NCBI GenBank assembly: GCA_049340005.1
Contig: JBMPIY010000008.1
Strand: one strand, 5' to 3'
DNA length: 64,000 nucleotides
Origin: CAXBDP01 sp963974465
Lineage (GTDB): Bacteria > Bacteroidota > Bacteroidia > Cytophagales > Cyclobacteriaceae
Shown here one piece after another: positions 8,261 through 17,663 of the stretch; within the stretch, counting starts at the first letter, position 1, and every line of letters starts with the position of its first letter. The notes below the pieces were generated by a model. It ran no database searches, was not told the DNA's origin, and worked only from the letters and a program-made list of their open reading frames with translations. The position numbers and the translations under genes were made by a program.

Positions 8261-10288
8261 ATGAGAGCGCCTTTCCTTACCGTATTTATCTGCGTAGTGT
8301 TGAGCATTCCTTTCCAATCAATTGGTCAAGCCAAATTGGACAGCTTGCTTACGGTACTTCCTACGCAAAAGGATTTCGATAAACTTCAAACACTAAATAA
8401 CCTTGTGTATGAGTATGCATTTTTCGATATGGAATCTGCAGAATTCTATGGTAAACAGGCTTATGAATTGGCTTCAAACTTAGGTAATGATAGTGCCAAA
8501 ATTGAAACCATGAATTACTTTGGTATTGCTTTAATTGCAGCGAGGAAATTTGATGAAGCCTTAGAAATATTAGAGAATGCTAAAAATCAAGCAGAAGAAA
8601 AGGGATATAAAAAGGCTTTAGCAAATGCATTTAATAATCTGGGTCGCTACTATCATGCTCAATCTAATTTTCCCATTGCACTTGAGCATTTTATATTGGC
8701 AAAGGATGTCCGAGAGGAGATAGGTGATAGTTTAGGTCTTGCAGCTTCTTACAATAATTTGGGAGTAATTGAGCTTCAACAAGGAAATTATGAGCAGACT
8801 AGAGAATACTTAGAAAAGGCCTATTTTTTTTATCTAAAGACTGGAGACCTAGAAAGATCTGGAACCACCTTAAATAATATTGGAAATCTTTACAGAGATC
8901 AAGGCTCATTAGAAAAGGCAATAGAGGCATATTTGGAAGGAATTAGTATACTTGAAAAAGTTGGTAAGTACCATGAACTAGGTATAACCGAAAGAAATTT
9001 GGCTGTTGCTTTGGCTCAAAATGGTGAGTTGGAAAGGGCATTAGAATATGCTCGTAAAGCACTGGATTTTAGGAGATCTGGTTCTAATGATAACGAAAAA
9101 ATTTCCACCTTGAATACAATGGGCAATATAATGCTCCGAATGGGTGAATTGGACAGCGCATTAATCTTATTGAAAGAAGCAGAAGAGCTGATTGTAGATA
9201 ATACTCAAAACGCATTGTATCTGGATATATCCAAAAATCTAGCAGATACTTATGCTAACATGGGAGAGTATGATCAAGGCTTCTTGTATATGGAGAAGGC
9301 ATTTTCGCTTAAAGACAGTGTGAATAGCGCAGAGAAGCAAAAAGCTTTACAAGAAATGAAAAATCGCTTCGAACTTGAAAAGTATCAAGAAGAATTGGCA
9401 TTGCTGAATTTGGAATCAGAATCCCAACAAAACTCGATTAGACGACTTTTTATTATCAGCCTTGCAGTAGGATCATTGGTTATTATATTAGTGATTTTGC
9501 TTTACTTCCTGTTTAGATCGAGTAATCAGAAGAAGAGATTAAATGATGAACTTCAGCTAAGCTCAAAACTTATTGAGAGACAACGCAATTCTTTAATTGA
9601 GCTAAATAAAGAAAAGGACTATTTCTTAAGAATTGTGGCGCATGATATTGCCAATCAGCTTGCCAATATAAAAGGCCTACTGACATTAATGGAGCATGAG
9701 AAGAATGATGGAGCTGATAGAAGCGAATTGGCTCATTACTGTGAAAGAATAGGTAGTATCACGGGCAACATGATTTTGATGGTTCGTAAAGTATTAGATG
9801 TACGTAATCTAGATTTAGCAGTGCTGGTGCCTGATATGAAATCAGTAAATGTAAATGACCTGATTAAGGATTTGATTTTGTCCTACAAGGAAAAGGCGCG
9901 AAGTAAAAATATTGAAATCATTGTGCCTGAGTTGTCAAATAAAGAAAGTATAATTTCTGACCCGCAATTTTTGATGCAAGCCATGGATAATTTGCTCAAT
10001 AATGCGATTAAGTTCTCTCCAGTTGGTTCGAAGGTTGGTGTATATATTCAAAAGAACAGTAATATTACTATTTCTGTTTTTGACGAAGGCCCTGGTATAC
10101 CACCTAACGAAGTAGATAGGTTGTTTGAAAAATATTCAAAGTTATCTGCCAAGCCAACTGCAGGCGAAGACTCTAATGGTTTGGGCTTATCAATAGTTCG
10201 AAAATACGTAACGGTTTTAGGTGGGAGGGTCTGGCAAGAAAATCGTCCTGAGGGAGGTTCTGTATTTAAAATTGAGCTTCCATATTAG
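8261..10288 (+). CDS. TPR-containing sensor histidine kinase
   Basis: The 675-residue protein has a signal peptide (to about residue 23), around eight TPR repeats across residues 30-370 (for example NNLGRYYHAQSNFPIALEHF), a coiled segment, a membrane helix near 392-418 and a cytoplasmic kinase core. H461 in FLRIVAHDIANQL is the phospho-acceptor. The ATPase has the N box NLLNNAIKFSP, G1 FDEGPGIP and G2 NGLGLSIV. This is a common Bacteroidota architecture with a periplasmic TPR sensor. No response-regulator gene is adjacent, so it is an orphan kinase and its signal is unknown. Confidence 0.92.
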   Translation: MRAPFLTVFICVVLSIPFQSIGQAKLDSLLTVLPTQKDFDKLQTLNNLVYEYAFFDMESAEFYGKQAYELASNLGNDSAKIETMNYFGIALIAARKFDEALEILENAKNQAEEKGYKKALANAFNNLGRYYHAQSNFPIALEHFILAKDVREEIGDSLGLAASYNNLGVIELQQGNYEQTREYLEKAYFFYLKTGDLERSGTTLNNIGNLYRDQGSLEKAIEAYLEGISILEKVGKYHELGITERNLAVALAQNGELERALEYARKALDFRRSGSNDNEKISTLNTMGNIMLRMGELDSALILLKEAEELIVDNTQNALYLDISKNLADTYANMGEYDQGFLYMEKAFSLKDSVNSAEKQKALQEMKNRFELEKYQEELALLNLESESQQNSIRRLFIISLAVGSLVIILVILLYFLFRSSNQKKRLNDELQLSSKLIERQRNSLIELNKEKDYFLRIVAHDIANQLANIKGLLTLMEHEKNDGADRSELAHYCERIGSITGNMILMVRKVLDVRNLDLAVLVPDMKSVNVNDLIKDLILSYKEKARSKNIEIIVPELSNKESIISDPQFLMQAMDNLLNNAIKFSPVGSKVGVYIQKNSNITISVFDEGPGIPPNEVDRLFEKYSKLSAKPTAGEDSNGLGLSIVRKYVTVLGGRVWQENRPEGGSVFKIELPY

Positions 10289-10380
10289 TGTTTCGAATAT
10301 TTTATGGCGCAGTGTGGCATTTTTTTCCATTTAGAACTCATATTTCTCTAGTCTATTTATTCAAACAAGCTGGAAAAGCT

Positions 10381-10388
10381 TAATTTTG
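10381..10388 (+). promoter_or_regulatory. -7 promoter element before the YebC gene
   Basis: TAATTTTG matches TAnnTTTG. A one-mismatch -33 element, TTTA (10356-10359), lies 21 bases upstream, and the start codon follows 20 bases later. Confidence 0.5.
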
Positions 10389-10408
10389 CCAGTCAAAAAT
10401 AAATTTTT

Positions 10409-11116
10409 ATGGGAAGAGCATTCGAATTTCGCAAAGCACGCAAAATGAAGCGTTGGGGTCAAATGGCCAAAACTTTTACCAAAATAGGTAAGGACATTGT
10501 AATTGCAGTGAAGGAGGGTGGTCCGGAGCCAGAAGCAAATGCGCGTCTTCGTGCGATTATTCAAAATGCCAAGGCAGTAAACATGCCTAAGGAAAACGTA
10601 GAGCGTGCGATCAAAAAAGCTAGTGCAAAAGATGTAGCCAACTATGAGGAAATCGTTTACGAAGGTTATGGCCCACATGGTGTTGCATTCCTAATAGAAA
10701 CTGCCACTGACAATCCTTATCGAACAGTAGCTAATATTAGGATGTATTTCAGCAGATCGAATGGCTCATTGGGTACGAGTGGTTCAGTGGCATTTATGTT
10801 CGATCACAAATGCTTTTTGAGAATTGCTGCGGACGGAATAGATGTAGAAGAGTTGGAGTTTGAACTGATCGATTATGGAGCGGAAGAAGTTTTTGAAGAT
10901 GACGATCAAATTGCTATTTATGGTGATTTCACAGCATTTGGATCTTTACAGAAATATTTAGAGGAAAAAGGCCGCGAAGTATTGAGTTCTGGTTTTGAGC
11001 GACTCCCATCAAACTTTGTGGAATTGGACGAACAGCAGGAGGAAGAAATTCAAAAGCTTATCGAAAAATTTGAAGACGACGAGGATATTCAATCCGTCTT
11101 TCACAATATGCAGTAA
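10409..11116 (+). CDS. YebC/PmpR (TACO1) family protein
   Basis: The 235-residue protein belongs to the YebC family, whose members act as transcriptional regulators or, as shown for TACO1 and some bacterial homologues, help ribosomes through polyproline stretches. Family marks are the N-terminal MGRAFEFRKARKMKRW, then ARLRAIIQNAKAVNMPKENVERAIKKA, EGYGPHGVAFLIE and GSLGTSGSVAFMFD. The acidic C-terminus (EKFEDDEDIQSVFHN) is also typical. It is followed 47 bases later by yjjX in the same direction. Confidence 0.93.
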   Translation: MGRAFEFRKARKMKRWGQMAKTFTKIGKDIVIAVKEGGPEPEANARLRAIIQNAKAVNMPKENVERAIKKASAKDVANYEEIVYEGYGPHGVAFLIETATDNPYRTVANIRMYFSRSNGSLGTSGSVAFMFDHKCFLRIAADGIDVEELEFELIDYGAEEVFEDDDQIAIYGDFTAFGSLQKYLEEKGREVLSSGFERLPSNFVELDEQQEEEIQKLIEKFEDDEDIQSVFHNMQ

Positions 11117-11163
11117 TTCATTCTCAATTATTCTTATTTCCTCCAATTCGCTCAACACACAAA

Positions 11164-11691
11164 ATGAAGAAAATATATGTAGCATCACGAAATCCTGTGA
11201 AAGTAGCTTGTACTCGAGCTGGATTTGAGCGATGTTTTCCATATGTAATGTTTGATGTGGAGGGAGTGAATATTCCTTCCGGAGTACCTGCTCAGCCAAT
11301 GACTGATAAGGAAACCTATGAAGGAGCACTGATTAGAGCTGAACGAGCTAAGGAGGCATTTCCCGATGGTGAGTTTTGGGTTGGGATTGAAGGAGGTTTG
11401 GATCAGAAAGACGGAAACCTGGAAGCCTTTGCTTGGGTAGTGATTATTGGTAAATTCAAATCTGGTAAATCTAGGACATCCACTTTTTTTCTACCTCCCG
11501 CTATAATTGAGTTGGTATTAAAAGGACATGAATTAGGTGAGGCAACGGATATTATTTTTAATAAGGATGGCACAAAAATGAAAAGTGGTGCTGTAGGAAT
11601 GCTCACTAGAGATTTACTTAATAGAACGGAGTATTATGAGCAGGCAATTACGCTAGCCTTGATTCCATTTATCAATCCACACCTTTTCTGA
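11164..11691 (+). CDS. yjjX: Inosine/xanthosine triphosphatase (YjjX, DUF84)
   Basis: The 175-residue protein hydrolyses non-canonical purine triphosphates (ITP, XTP) to protect nucleotide pools. The sequence shows the family elements VASRNPVKV near the N-terminus, GVPAQPMTDKETYEGALIRA, the metal-binding FWVGIEGGL and GEATD. The gene converges on a minus-strand gene 4 bases away. A second house-cleaning NTPase (rdgB) is encoded at 31.5 kb, so both routes are present. Confidence 0.88.
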   Translation: MKKIYVASRNPVKVACTRAGFERCFPYVMFDVEGVNIPSGVPAQPMTDKETYEGALIRAERAKEAFPDGEFWVGIEGGLDQKDGNLEAFAWVVIIGKFKSGKSRTSTFFLPPAIIELVLKGHELGEATDIIFNKDGTKMKSGAVGMLTRDLLNRTEYYEQAITLALIPFINPHLF

Positions 11692-11695
11692 TTTA

Positions 11696-12703
11696 TTAGA
11701 ATCCTTTGTTTCGCAAATTCTGAAAATAAGCTCGCATAGCTTGCTCCCAATTGGCATGTGCATCCCAAGTATCTCCAAGATAAATTTCTTGTGCGTAAAG
11801 TTGTCGCACATAATATTTGTGTACTAATTGGCCGCCTGGATGGGCATTTTCATTATAGCCAAGTATTTCTCTCAGGTTGCCTTCCGGAGCTCTCAAATAG
11901 CCAAGTATCCACTGAAAGCCATTACGACGAAGGACATCTTCGCTTATGGCAGCGTTTACCAATTCATATTTGTAAGGATAAGTCTTAGCGATTTCTTTCA
12001 GTCGAGCATTTTTTGCAGCTGCATTAGGATCGTTTTCTGGAAACATCCGTATGGCGAGGTTATCTAACTTTAAATCTGGGTTATATACCTCAAATCTTTT
12101 ATCCGCAGGGATGCTTGCCGCTCTGAAAAAAGCCGGAAAATCAGGAATAAGGAAATTGGTGGAGGAAATGCTAGAGTTGCCAAGTGTATTTTTTAATGCT
12201 TCGTCTAATTGCTCAAATTCATTGAAAGAGAGATGCCAAGATGAAGCATCAGCTTTTACAAAATCAGCATCTTTGCTAAATGGAGCAATAGTTAGTTCCA
12301 TTCCTCCCGCTCGGTTTTGCGAAAGTATTAGAACATTGGCAAATTGACGACGAAGCAACAAAGGCAGTAATTCTTTTTGGGCATCTGGTCCAGCCATCAC
12401 TTCTTCTAATTGATAATAGGCAATCGCATCAATTTTGTTCTTTTGCAAAATAGGATGGATTTTCTTGGCTAATTCTTGCCAAGGAGTATTTCCCGGAGAT
12501 ATCAGAACCATGCTTCGTTCACGAAGTAGTTCGGGAGGCAAAGCATTACCATCTTTTAGCTGCGCAAGCTGTGGCATCACTTCTGTGGCTTGAGCGAAAC
12601 TGCTAATCGGAAAATATGCCCAACCGCAAATGAGAATGGCCGTTAAAAATCTAGAAAAATTCAATTTCAATTTATATTTACCTTTGGATATAAAAGTAAC
12701 CAT
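11696..12703 (-). CDS. Exported protein of unknown function
   Basis: The 335-residue protein has a signal peptide ending around FAQA (residue 38-39). I recognise no family. Visible features are a Leu/Arg-rich first half (RERSMVLISPGN, LLPLLLRRQFANVLILSQN) that could be an alpha/beta fold, and a conserved-looking C-terminal half (YKYELVNAAISEDVLRRNGFQWILGYLRA...VHKYYVRQLYAQEIYLGDTWDAHANWEQAM). It is probably periplasmic and is transcribed divergently from the M28 peptidase gene 34 bases away. Confidence 0.7.
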   Translation of the reverse strand: MVTFISKGKYKLKLNFSRFLTAILICGWAYFPISSFAQATEVMPQLAQLKDGNALPPELLRERSMVLISPGNTPWQELAKKIHPILQKNKIDAIAYYQLEEVMAGPDAQKELLPLLLRRQFANVLILSQNRAGGMELTIAPFSKDADFVKADASSWHLSFNEFEQLDEALKNTLGNSSISSTNFLIPDFPAFFRAASIPADKRFEVYNPDLKLDNLAIRMFPENDPNAAAKNARLKEIAKTYPYKYELVNAAISEDVLRRNGFQWILGYLRAPEGNLREILGYNENAHPGGQLVHKYYVRQLYAQEIYLGDTWDAHANWEQAMRAYFQNLRNKGF

Positions 12704-12737
12704 AGCAAATTAACAACGCTACCAATCTAGGAATTTT

Positions 12738-13757
12738 ATGAGCTCATTATATTATTTACCTAAAACCAATCAATCAGTGCAATCACCAAGAAAACCAATT
12801 GTAAATGTTTTGAATAAATTCAGTTTAATCACCTTTCTATTGATAGTTGGTTTTGTTGGATTATTATTCCCATTAGACTTAAGTGCTCAAAAAATTGATA
12901 GGGAACAATTACTTAAAGATATACAAATATTATCTGCCGATGATATGGAAGGTCGCAAGGCTGGAACGGCGGGAGGTGAAAAAGCACGACAATATCTTAT
13001 TGGTAGATTTAGAGATAATCACATATTATCCTATGCTCAAGGTTATGAACAGCCTTTCAGTTTCAATACCTTCAGATCGAATGAGCGCTACGAGAATAAT
13101 GTAAACTTAATTGGCTATATAGAAGGCGAAATTGAAGATATAATTGTCGTGTCAGCTCATTATGACCACATAGGTCTAGCAGAAGATAAAATATATAATG
13201 GCGCAGATGATAATGCCTCCGGTGTTTCAGCTATGCTAGCGATTGCAGCCTACTTCAAGGAAAATAAACCTAGACATACAATAGTTTTTGCGGCATTCGA
13301 TGCGGAGGAGCAAGGCAAAAAAGGAGCAATTTACTTCGTTTCCAAGCCGCCTGAAGAATTGAGAAAAGGGCTAATTCGACTCAATATCAATATGGATATG
13401 CTATCGCAAAATGATAAAAACGAACTTTATGCATCTGGTACATTTCACAATCCATGGCTCAAGCCGCTTTTAGAAGAAGTTGTGACCCCAGAGAATTTCA
13501 CATTACAATTTGGCCACGACAGACCAGAGCAAGGTGCTGATGATTGGACGAATTCATCCGATCATGGGCCATTCCATAAGGAAGGTATTCCATTCATTTA
13601 TTTTGGAGTGGAGGATCATGCCAATTATCATCAAGCGACAGATACTTTTGAGAATATCCATCCAGACTTTTACTATAATGCTGCATCATTTGTGTTGGAT
13701 GCGGTTATTCACTTAGATAAAGTGGACTTGATGACGGCACCATCCTCCCGCAATTAA
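12738..13757 (+). CDS. M28 family zinc aminopeptidase, exported
   Basis: The 339-residue protein has an N-terminal hydrophobic segment (residues 27-48, ending DLSAQ), so it is secreted or anchored. Zinc-site motifs of family M28 are in order: SAHYDH (H141), NGADDNASG, FDAEEQG and NMDM, with SSDHGPF near the end. These enzymes trim N-terminal residues from peptides. The start is about 25 residues before the hydrophobic segment, longer than usual, so an internal start is possible. An octamer copy (13744-13751) encodes its last residues. Confidence 0.9.
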   Translation: MSSLYYLPKTNQSVQSPRKPIVNVLNKFSLITFLLIVGFVGLLFPLDLSAQKIDREQLLKDIQILSADDMEGRKAGTAGGEKARQYLIGRFRDNHILSYAQGYEQPFSFNTFRSNERYENNVNLIGYIEGEIEDIIVVSAHYDHIGLAEDKIYNGADDNASGVSAMLAIAAYFKENKPRHTIVFAAFDAEEQGKKGAIYFVSKPPEELRKGLIRLNINMDMLSQNDKNELYASGTFHNPWLKPLLEEVVTPENFTLQFGHDRPEQGADDWTNSSDHGPFHKEGIPFIYFGVEDHANYHQATDTFENIHPDFYYNAASFVLDAVIHLDKVDLMTAPSSRN

Positions 13758-13758
13758 G

Positions 13759-14187
13759 TTACCTTGCAAATATCTGCGAAGTGTCTTGAAATGATTTGAA
13801 CTCCAACGCATTGCCGCTTGGGTCGAGAAAAAACATGGTAGCTTGCTCACCAACTTCTCCTTTAAATCTGATGTAAGGTTCTATTACGAAGTCTGTTCCA
13901 ACTGCTTTCAGTTTGTCTGCTAAGATATGCCATTGCTCCCAAGGCAGCACGGCGCCAAAGTGCCTTACAGGTACCGACTTAGAATCTACTTCGTTGGTTT
14001 TGGCATTGCTTAGTTCCTCTGGTTTCAGATGAGCTGATAGCTGATGGCCAAAGAAATTGAAATCAACCCATTTGTCTGTAAATCGACCCATTTCACAGCC
14101 AAGTAATTCGCCATAAAAGGATTTAGTTGCTTCCAAATCGGCAACAGGAAAGGCTAAGTGAAAAGGTGTATAGTTTAAAGCACTCAT
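13759..14187 (-). CDS. VOC (glyoxalase/dioxygenase) superfamily protein
   Basis: The 142-residue protein has one VOC domain: HLAFPVADLEATKSFYGELLGC at the N-terminus, an internal HFGAVLPWEQWHILADKLK, and MFFLDPSGNALEFKSF at the end. The DPSGNALEFK motif with its glutamate is the usual metal ligand region. The substrate cannot be inferred. It is cytosolic and convergent with the M28 gene (1-base gap). Confidence 0.85.
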   Translation of the reverse strand: MSALNYTPFHLAFPVADLEATKSFYGELLGCEMGRFTDKWVDFNFFGHQLSAHLKPEELSNAKTNEVDSKSVPVRHFGAVLPWEQWHILADKLKAVGTDFVIEPYIRFKGEVGEQATMFFLDPSGNALEFKSFQDTSQIFAR

Positions 14188-14246
14188 TTTTGTGGATAAT
14201 AGATTAAATTAGAAAATAATTTCCTTCGCAAGCGCAAGTTGCTAAA

Positions 14247-15152
14247 ATGAATCAAGAATTAATAAAGAAAAAAGTAGCATTAGTATTGTCAAGTGGTGGT
14301 GCTCGTGGTGTTGCGCACATTGGTGTAATAGAGGCATTGGAAGAGTTGGGCTATGATATCCATTCTATTGCGGGCTGCTCAATGGGTGCTGTAGTTGGTG
14401 GAATATATGCTGCAGGCAAATTACCTGAATTTAAAGAATGGCTTTGTAACCTTGATAAGGTGGATCTCTTCAAATTGTTTGATTTCACACTGAGCAGTCA
14501 AGGCTTCGTAAAAGGCGAGAAGGTCTTCAAAGAGCTTAGAAACTTTATTGAGGATTGCAATATTGAGGATTTAAAAATCCCATTTGTATGTGTAGCAGTG
14601 GATATTTTAGGAGATGAAGAGGTAGTGTTCAACAAAGGCAGTTTATTTGATGCAATGCGTGCATCTGCTTCGATTCCATCTATTGTTACCCCTGTGAGAA
14701 TAAATGGGCAAATATTGATCGATGGTGGTGTATTAAACCCTATTCCATTGAATCAAATCAACAGAATTGAGGATGACTTACTTGTAGTAGTGGATGTAAA
14801 CGGCAAAGTAAAATTTGAGAAAAAGGAATCCAAAACCAAAAAGAATGAAGAAAAGGAATACCAAAACAAAGTGGAGGAATTTGCCCAAAAGCTTTGGTCT
14901 CTTTGGCCGAAGAGCCATGATGAGGAAAAGAAATTTGGCATCCTCGAACTTGTAACCAAATCATTAGACTTAATGCAAGACAAGCTTTCAGACATAATCT
15001 TAGAAAAGCATCGACCGGATATACTAGTAACGGTGCCGAGAAATGCAGCGGGCACATTTGAATTTTACAAATCAGCAGAGTTGATTGACTTTGGGAAAAA
15101 AATGTTTCTAAAAAAGCATGAGGAATGGGTGAAAAGCAAGCAGGAAGCATAA
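14247..15152 (+). CDS. Patatin-like phospholipase
   Basis: The 301-residue protein has the Ser-Asp dyad of patatins: an oxyanion loop SSGGARG near residue 16, nucleophile S45 in GCSMG, and D159 in IDGGVLNP. A lysine-rich insertion (KKESKTKKNEEKEYQNK) follows the core. There is no signal peptide, so it probably acts on membrane lipids from inside the cell. Its last 28 bases overlap the start of the methyltransferase gene, which implies coupled expression. Confidence 0.9.
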   Translation: MNQELIKKKVALVLSSGGARGVAHIGVIEALEELGYDIHSIAGCSMGAVVGGIYAAGKLPEFKEWLCNLDKVDLFKLFDFTLSSQGFVKGEKVFKELRNFIEDCNIEDLKIPFVCVAVDILGDEEVVFNKGSLFDAMRASASIPSIVTPVRINGQILIDGGVLNPIPLNQINRIEDDLLVVVDVNGKVKFEKKESKTKKNEEKEYQNKVEEFAQKLWSLWPKSHDEEKKFGILELVTKSLDLMQDKLSDIILEKHRPDILVTVPRNAAGTFEFYKSAELIDFGKKMFLKKHEEWVKSKQEA

Positions 15153-15760
15153 GTCAGCTTAACCAAAGCCTTGGGAATATCGACATATACTTGCTCGATC
15201 AAATACTAAAAGGCCGATTTGACGCGAGTATGAAATTACTCGACGCAGGTTGTGGAGAAGGCAGAAATTTGACTTGGTTTATTCAGCAGGGCTACGAAAT
15301 CCATGCAATTGATCAGAATGAGAGTGCTTTGCAAATGCTCAAATACCAAATGCGCAGTCTTAATAGAGACGATTTAGTAGAGAATGTTTATAAAATGGAT
15401 TTGGCAGAAATGCTTTTTCCAGACAAAGCTTTCAAAATTGTGATTTGTTCTGCTGTCCTTCATTTTGCAAATAATGAGCAGCATTTTGATGCAATGCTAA
15501 GCGAGCTCACCAGAGTAACTGCAAAAGGAGGGTATCTATTTGTCAGAGCTACGACGTCTAGAGGATTATCACCCGATTCCTATCAATCCATTTATGATGG
15601 TCGTTTTCATTTGGCTGATGGCAGTGAGCGTTTTTTGATGACCGATTCGCATATTTCTAGACTGCTAGCGATGGGTTGGGAAGCTGTTGAACCAATTAAA
15701 ACAGTATTAGTAGAAGATTATCGAAGTATGTTAGTAGCAGTTTTACGCAGAAAAGAATAG
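15125..15760 (+). CDS. Class I SAM-dependent methyltransferase
   Basis: The 211-residue protein has the SAM-binding motif I LLDAGCGEGRN (residues 38-48), an acidic strand end IHAIDQNE and motif IV ICSAVLHFA. The substrate is unknown. The chosen ATG at 15125 overlaps the patatin gene by 28 bases. A later start would remove part of the N-terminal helix and there is no other good candidate before motif I. Confidence 0.88.
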   Translation: MGEKQAGSISQLNQSLGNIDIYLLDQILKGRFDASMKLLDAGCGEGRNLTWFIQQGYEIHAIDQNESALQMLKYQMRSLNRDDLVENVYKMDLAEMLFPDKAFKIVICSAVLHFANNEQHFDAMLSELTRVTAKGGYLFVRATTSRGLSPDSYQSIYDGRFHLADGSERFLMTDSHISRLLAMGWEAVEPIKTVLVEDYRSMLVAVLRRKE

Positions 15761-15766
15761 TAGAAC

Positions 15767-16429
15767 CTATTTTTGTAATACCAATTTTCGTCTGGCGATT
15801 TTAATACTCCACATTCCTCGTAAATCGCCCATGTCATGGTTCAAAGCATTATCATTAGGGTATTTCTCTTGGAGTGCTTTCAATGTTTCTGCTTGCACTT
15901 GGGTGTTTTCAATGCCGTGACAATTAAGACATAACCCATTTCCAATTACGATTGGCTTTGTATAAAGAATATAGTCGGCTCCTATCTTTTGAACATTATC
16001 GCTTAGTTCAATATCATTCTCCATGTTATATTCATAAGCCTCTAGAAGAGGCATTTCAGCTTCATTAGGTTGGTCTTGAGGATTTCTCCATCTATTGCTA
16101 GCTCGTCTTATTTCAACATCAAAGTCTTCCGAAACAGATTTCAGTAGTGGCAAAGCATTTACATTACAATAATCTATGGCGTTGGTTATTCCTCCCGCTT
16201 CTATTGCTTGCATTAATTCTTGGATCAAACTTGCTTGTGCGCTATCCGCGACCTTTCGACCATATTCAAATGCCCTGTCTATAATTTCACCGTCACTAAT
16301 TACTCTTATTTCTCTTTCATCTAACTCTTTGGCTACTTCTTCGGTAATCAGTCCTTTCTGACTTTCTGGATTTCCACAGCTAATTATTAGACATCCGATA
16401 GCAATTATGGAGCAAATAGATTTATACAT
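15767..16429 (-). CDS. DUF3365 (Tll0287-like) haem-binding lipoprotein
   Basis: The 220-residue protein begins with a lipoprotein signal peptide ending LIISC (residue 19). The body matches the DUF3365/Tll0287-like domain: AIDYCNVNALPLLK, RRASNRWRNPQDQPNEAE and a single c-type haem site CLNCHG near residue 174. It should sit on the outer face of a membrane as a redox or haem sensor protein. It converges on the methyltransferase gene and is divergent from prfA. Confidence 0.85.
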   Translation of the reverse strand: MYKSICSIIAIGCLIISCGNPESQKGLITEEVAKELDEREIRVISDGEIIDRAFEYGRKVADSAQASLIQELMQAIEAGGITNAIDYCNVNALPLLKSVSEDFDVEIRRASNRWRNPQDQPNEAEMPLLEAYEYNMENDIELSDNVQKIGADYILYTKPIVIGNGLCLNCHGIENTQVQAETLKALQEKYPNDNALNHDMGDLRGMWSIKIARRKLVLQK

Positions 16430-16485
16430 AATTCGAAGCTTTTTGTTAATAACGAATCAAAAGCAAAATTCTCTTTTCAATTTCG

Positions 16486-16493
16486 TAATTTTG
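16486..16493 (+). promoter_or_regulatory. -7 promoter element before prfA
   Basis: TAATTTTG matches TAnnTTTG and lies 19 bases before the start codon. No good -33 TTTG is present at the right distance. Confidence 0.4.
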
Positions 16494-16512
16494 CAGTCAA
16501 TTACACAAAGAT

Positions 16513-17589
16513 ATGTTAGATAAGCTCGAAGCCATAAAAAATAGATTTGAAGAAGTTGCCGAATTCTTGGTAGATCCCAATGTAATGAGCGATGTAAAAC
16601 GTTACACACAGCTCAACAAAGAGTATAAAGATCTCGACAAGATTGTAACCAAATACCATGAGTATAAGGATGTACTTGAAGGTATAAAGAACTGCAAGCA
16701 AATACTTGAAAAAGAAAAGGATCCAGATTTTAGAGAAATGGCTAAGGAGGAATTGGATTTACTTTTACCTAAAAAGGACGAGCTGGAAGAGGTAATGCGG
16801 CAAATGATGATTCCAAAGGATCCAAATGACAGTAAAAATGCCATTTTAGAAATTCGTGCTGGTACAGGAGGGGATGAAGCGGGCATATTTGCTGGGGATT
16901 TATTCAGGATGTATCAGCGATATGCAGAGAAAATGGGATGGAGATTGAATGTGATGGATTTCACAGAAGGTTCATCTGGAGGGTATAAAGAAATTGTTTG
17001 TGAGATTTCGGGAGAAGATGTTTATGGTAAAATGAAATACGAATCGGGAGTGCATCGAGTGCAACGTGTGCCTGCTACCGAAACTCAAGGTCGAGTTCAT
17101 ACTTCAGCAGCGACTGTTGCAGTACTTCCCGAAATGGAAGAAGTAGAAGTAAACATCGATATGAACGATGTAAGAAAAGATACTTTCTGTTCTTCTGGGC
17201 CAGGTGGTCAGTCAGTGAATACTACTTATTCGGCAGTACGGCTTACCCACGGCCCTACTGGCTTGGTAGTTTCTTGTCAGGATGAGAAATCTCAAATCAA
17301 GAACTTCGAGAAGGCACTTAAAGTGTTGCGCTCTAGGATATACGAATTGGAGCTAAAAAAACATAATGATGCGGTTGGCGCACAACGTAACTCCATGATA
17401 GGTAGTGGTGATAGGTCAGATAAAATTCGAACCTACAATTACCCACAAGGAAGAGTTACAGATCACCGAATTGGTTATACGGTTTATAATCTTCCTGTAG
17501 TAATGGAAGGAGAGATTGGAGAATTTATCCAACAATTACGATTAGCTGAAAATGCTGAAAAACTAAAAGCGGGAGGTGGAGGCTTATAG
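16513..17589 (+). CDS. prfA: Peptide chain release factor 1
   Basis: The 358-residue protein is of standard RF1 length. It ends translation at UAA/UAG. The GGQ motif that triggers peptidyl-tRNA hydrolysis is at 231-233 (SSGPGGQSVNTT), and the anticodon-like PxT tripeptide is in RVPATETQGRVHTSA. The N-terminal coiled domain and the C-terminal NYPQGRVTDHRIGYT segment are intact. It ends in KAGGGGL, where a GCGGGAGG octamer encodes the glycines. Confidence 0.97.
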   Translation: MLDKLEAIKNRFEEVAEFLVDPNVMSDVKRYTQLNKEYKDLDKIVTKYHEYKDVLEGIKNCKQILEKEKDPDFREMAKEELDLLLPKKDELEEVMRQMMIPKDPNDSKNAILEIRAGTGGDEAGIFAGDLFRMYQRYAEKMGWRLNVMDFTEGSSGGYKEIVCEISGEDVYGKMKYESGVHRVQRVPATETQGRVHTSAATVAVLPEMEEVEVNIDMNDVRKDTFCSSGPGGQSVNTTYSAVRLTHGPTGLVVSCQDEKSQIKNFEKALKVLRSRIYELELKKHNDAVGAQRNSMIGSGDRSDKIRTYNYPQGRVTDHRIGYTVYNLPVVMEGEIGEFIQQLRLAENAEKLKAGGGGL

Positions 17590-17663
17590 TCTTATATTGA
17601 GTTGAAGAGCAATTGCAGGGATGCATTAATTATATTGCGTTTTGATTAATCATTCCTTCAACG

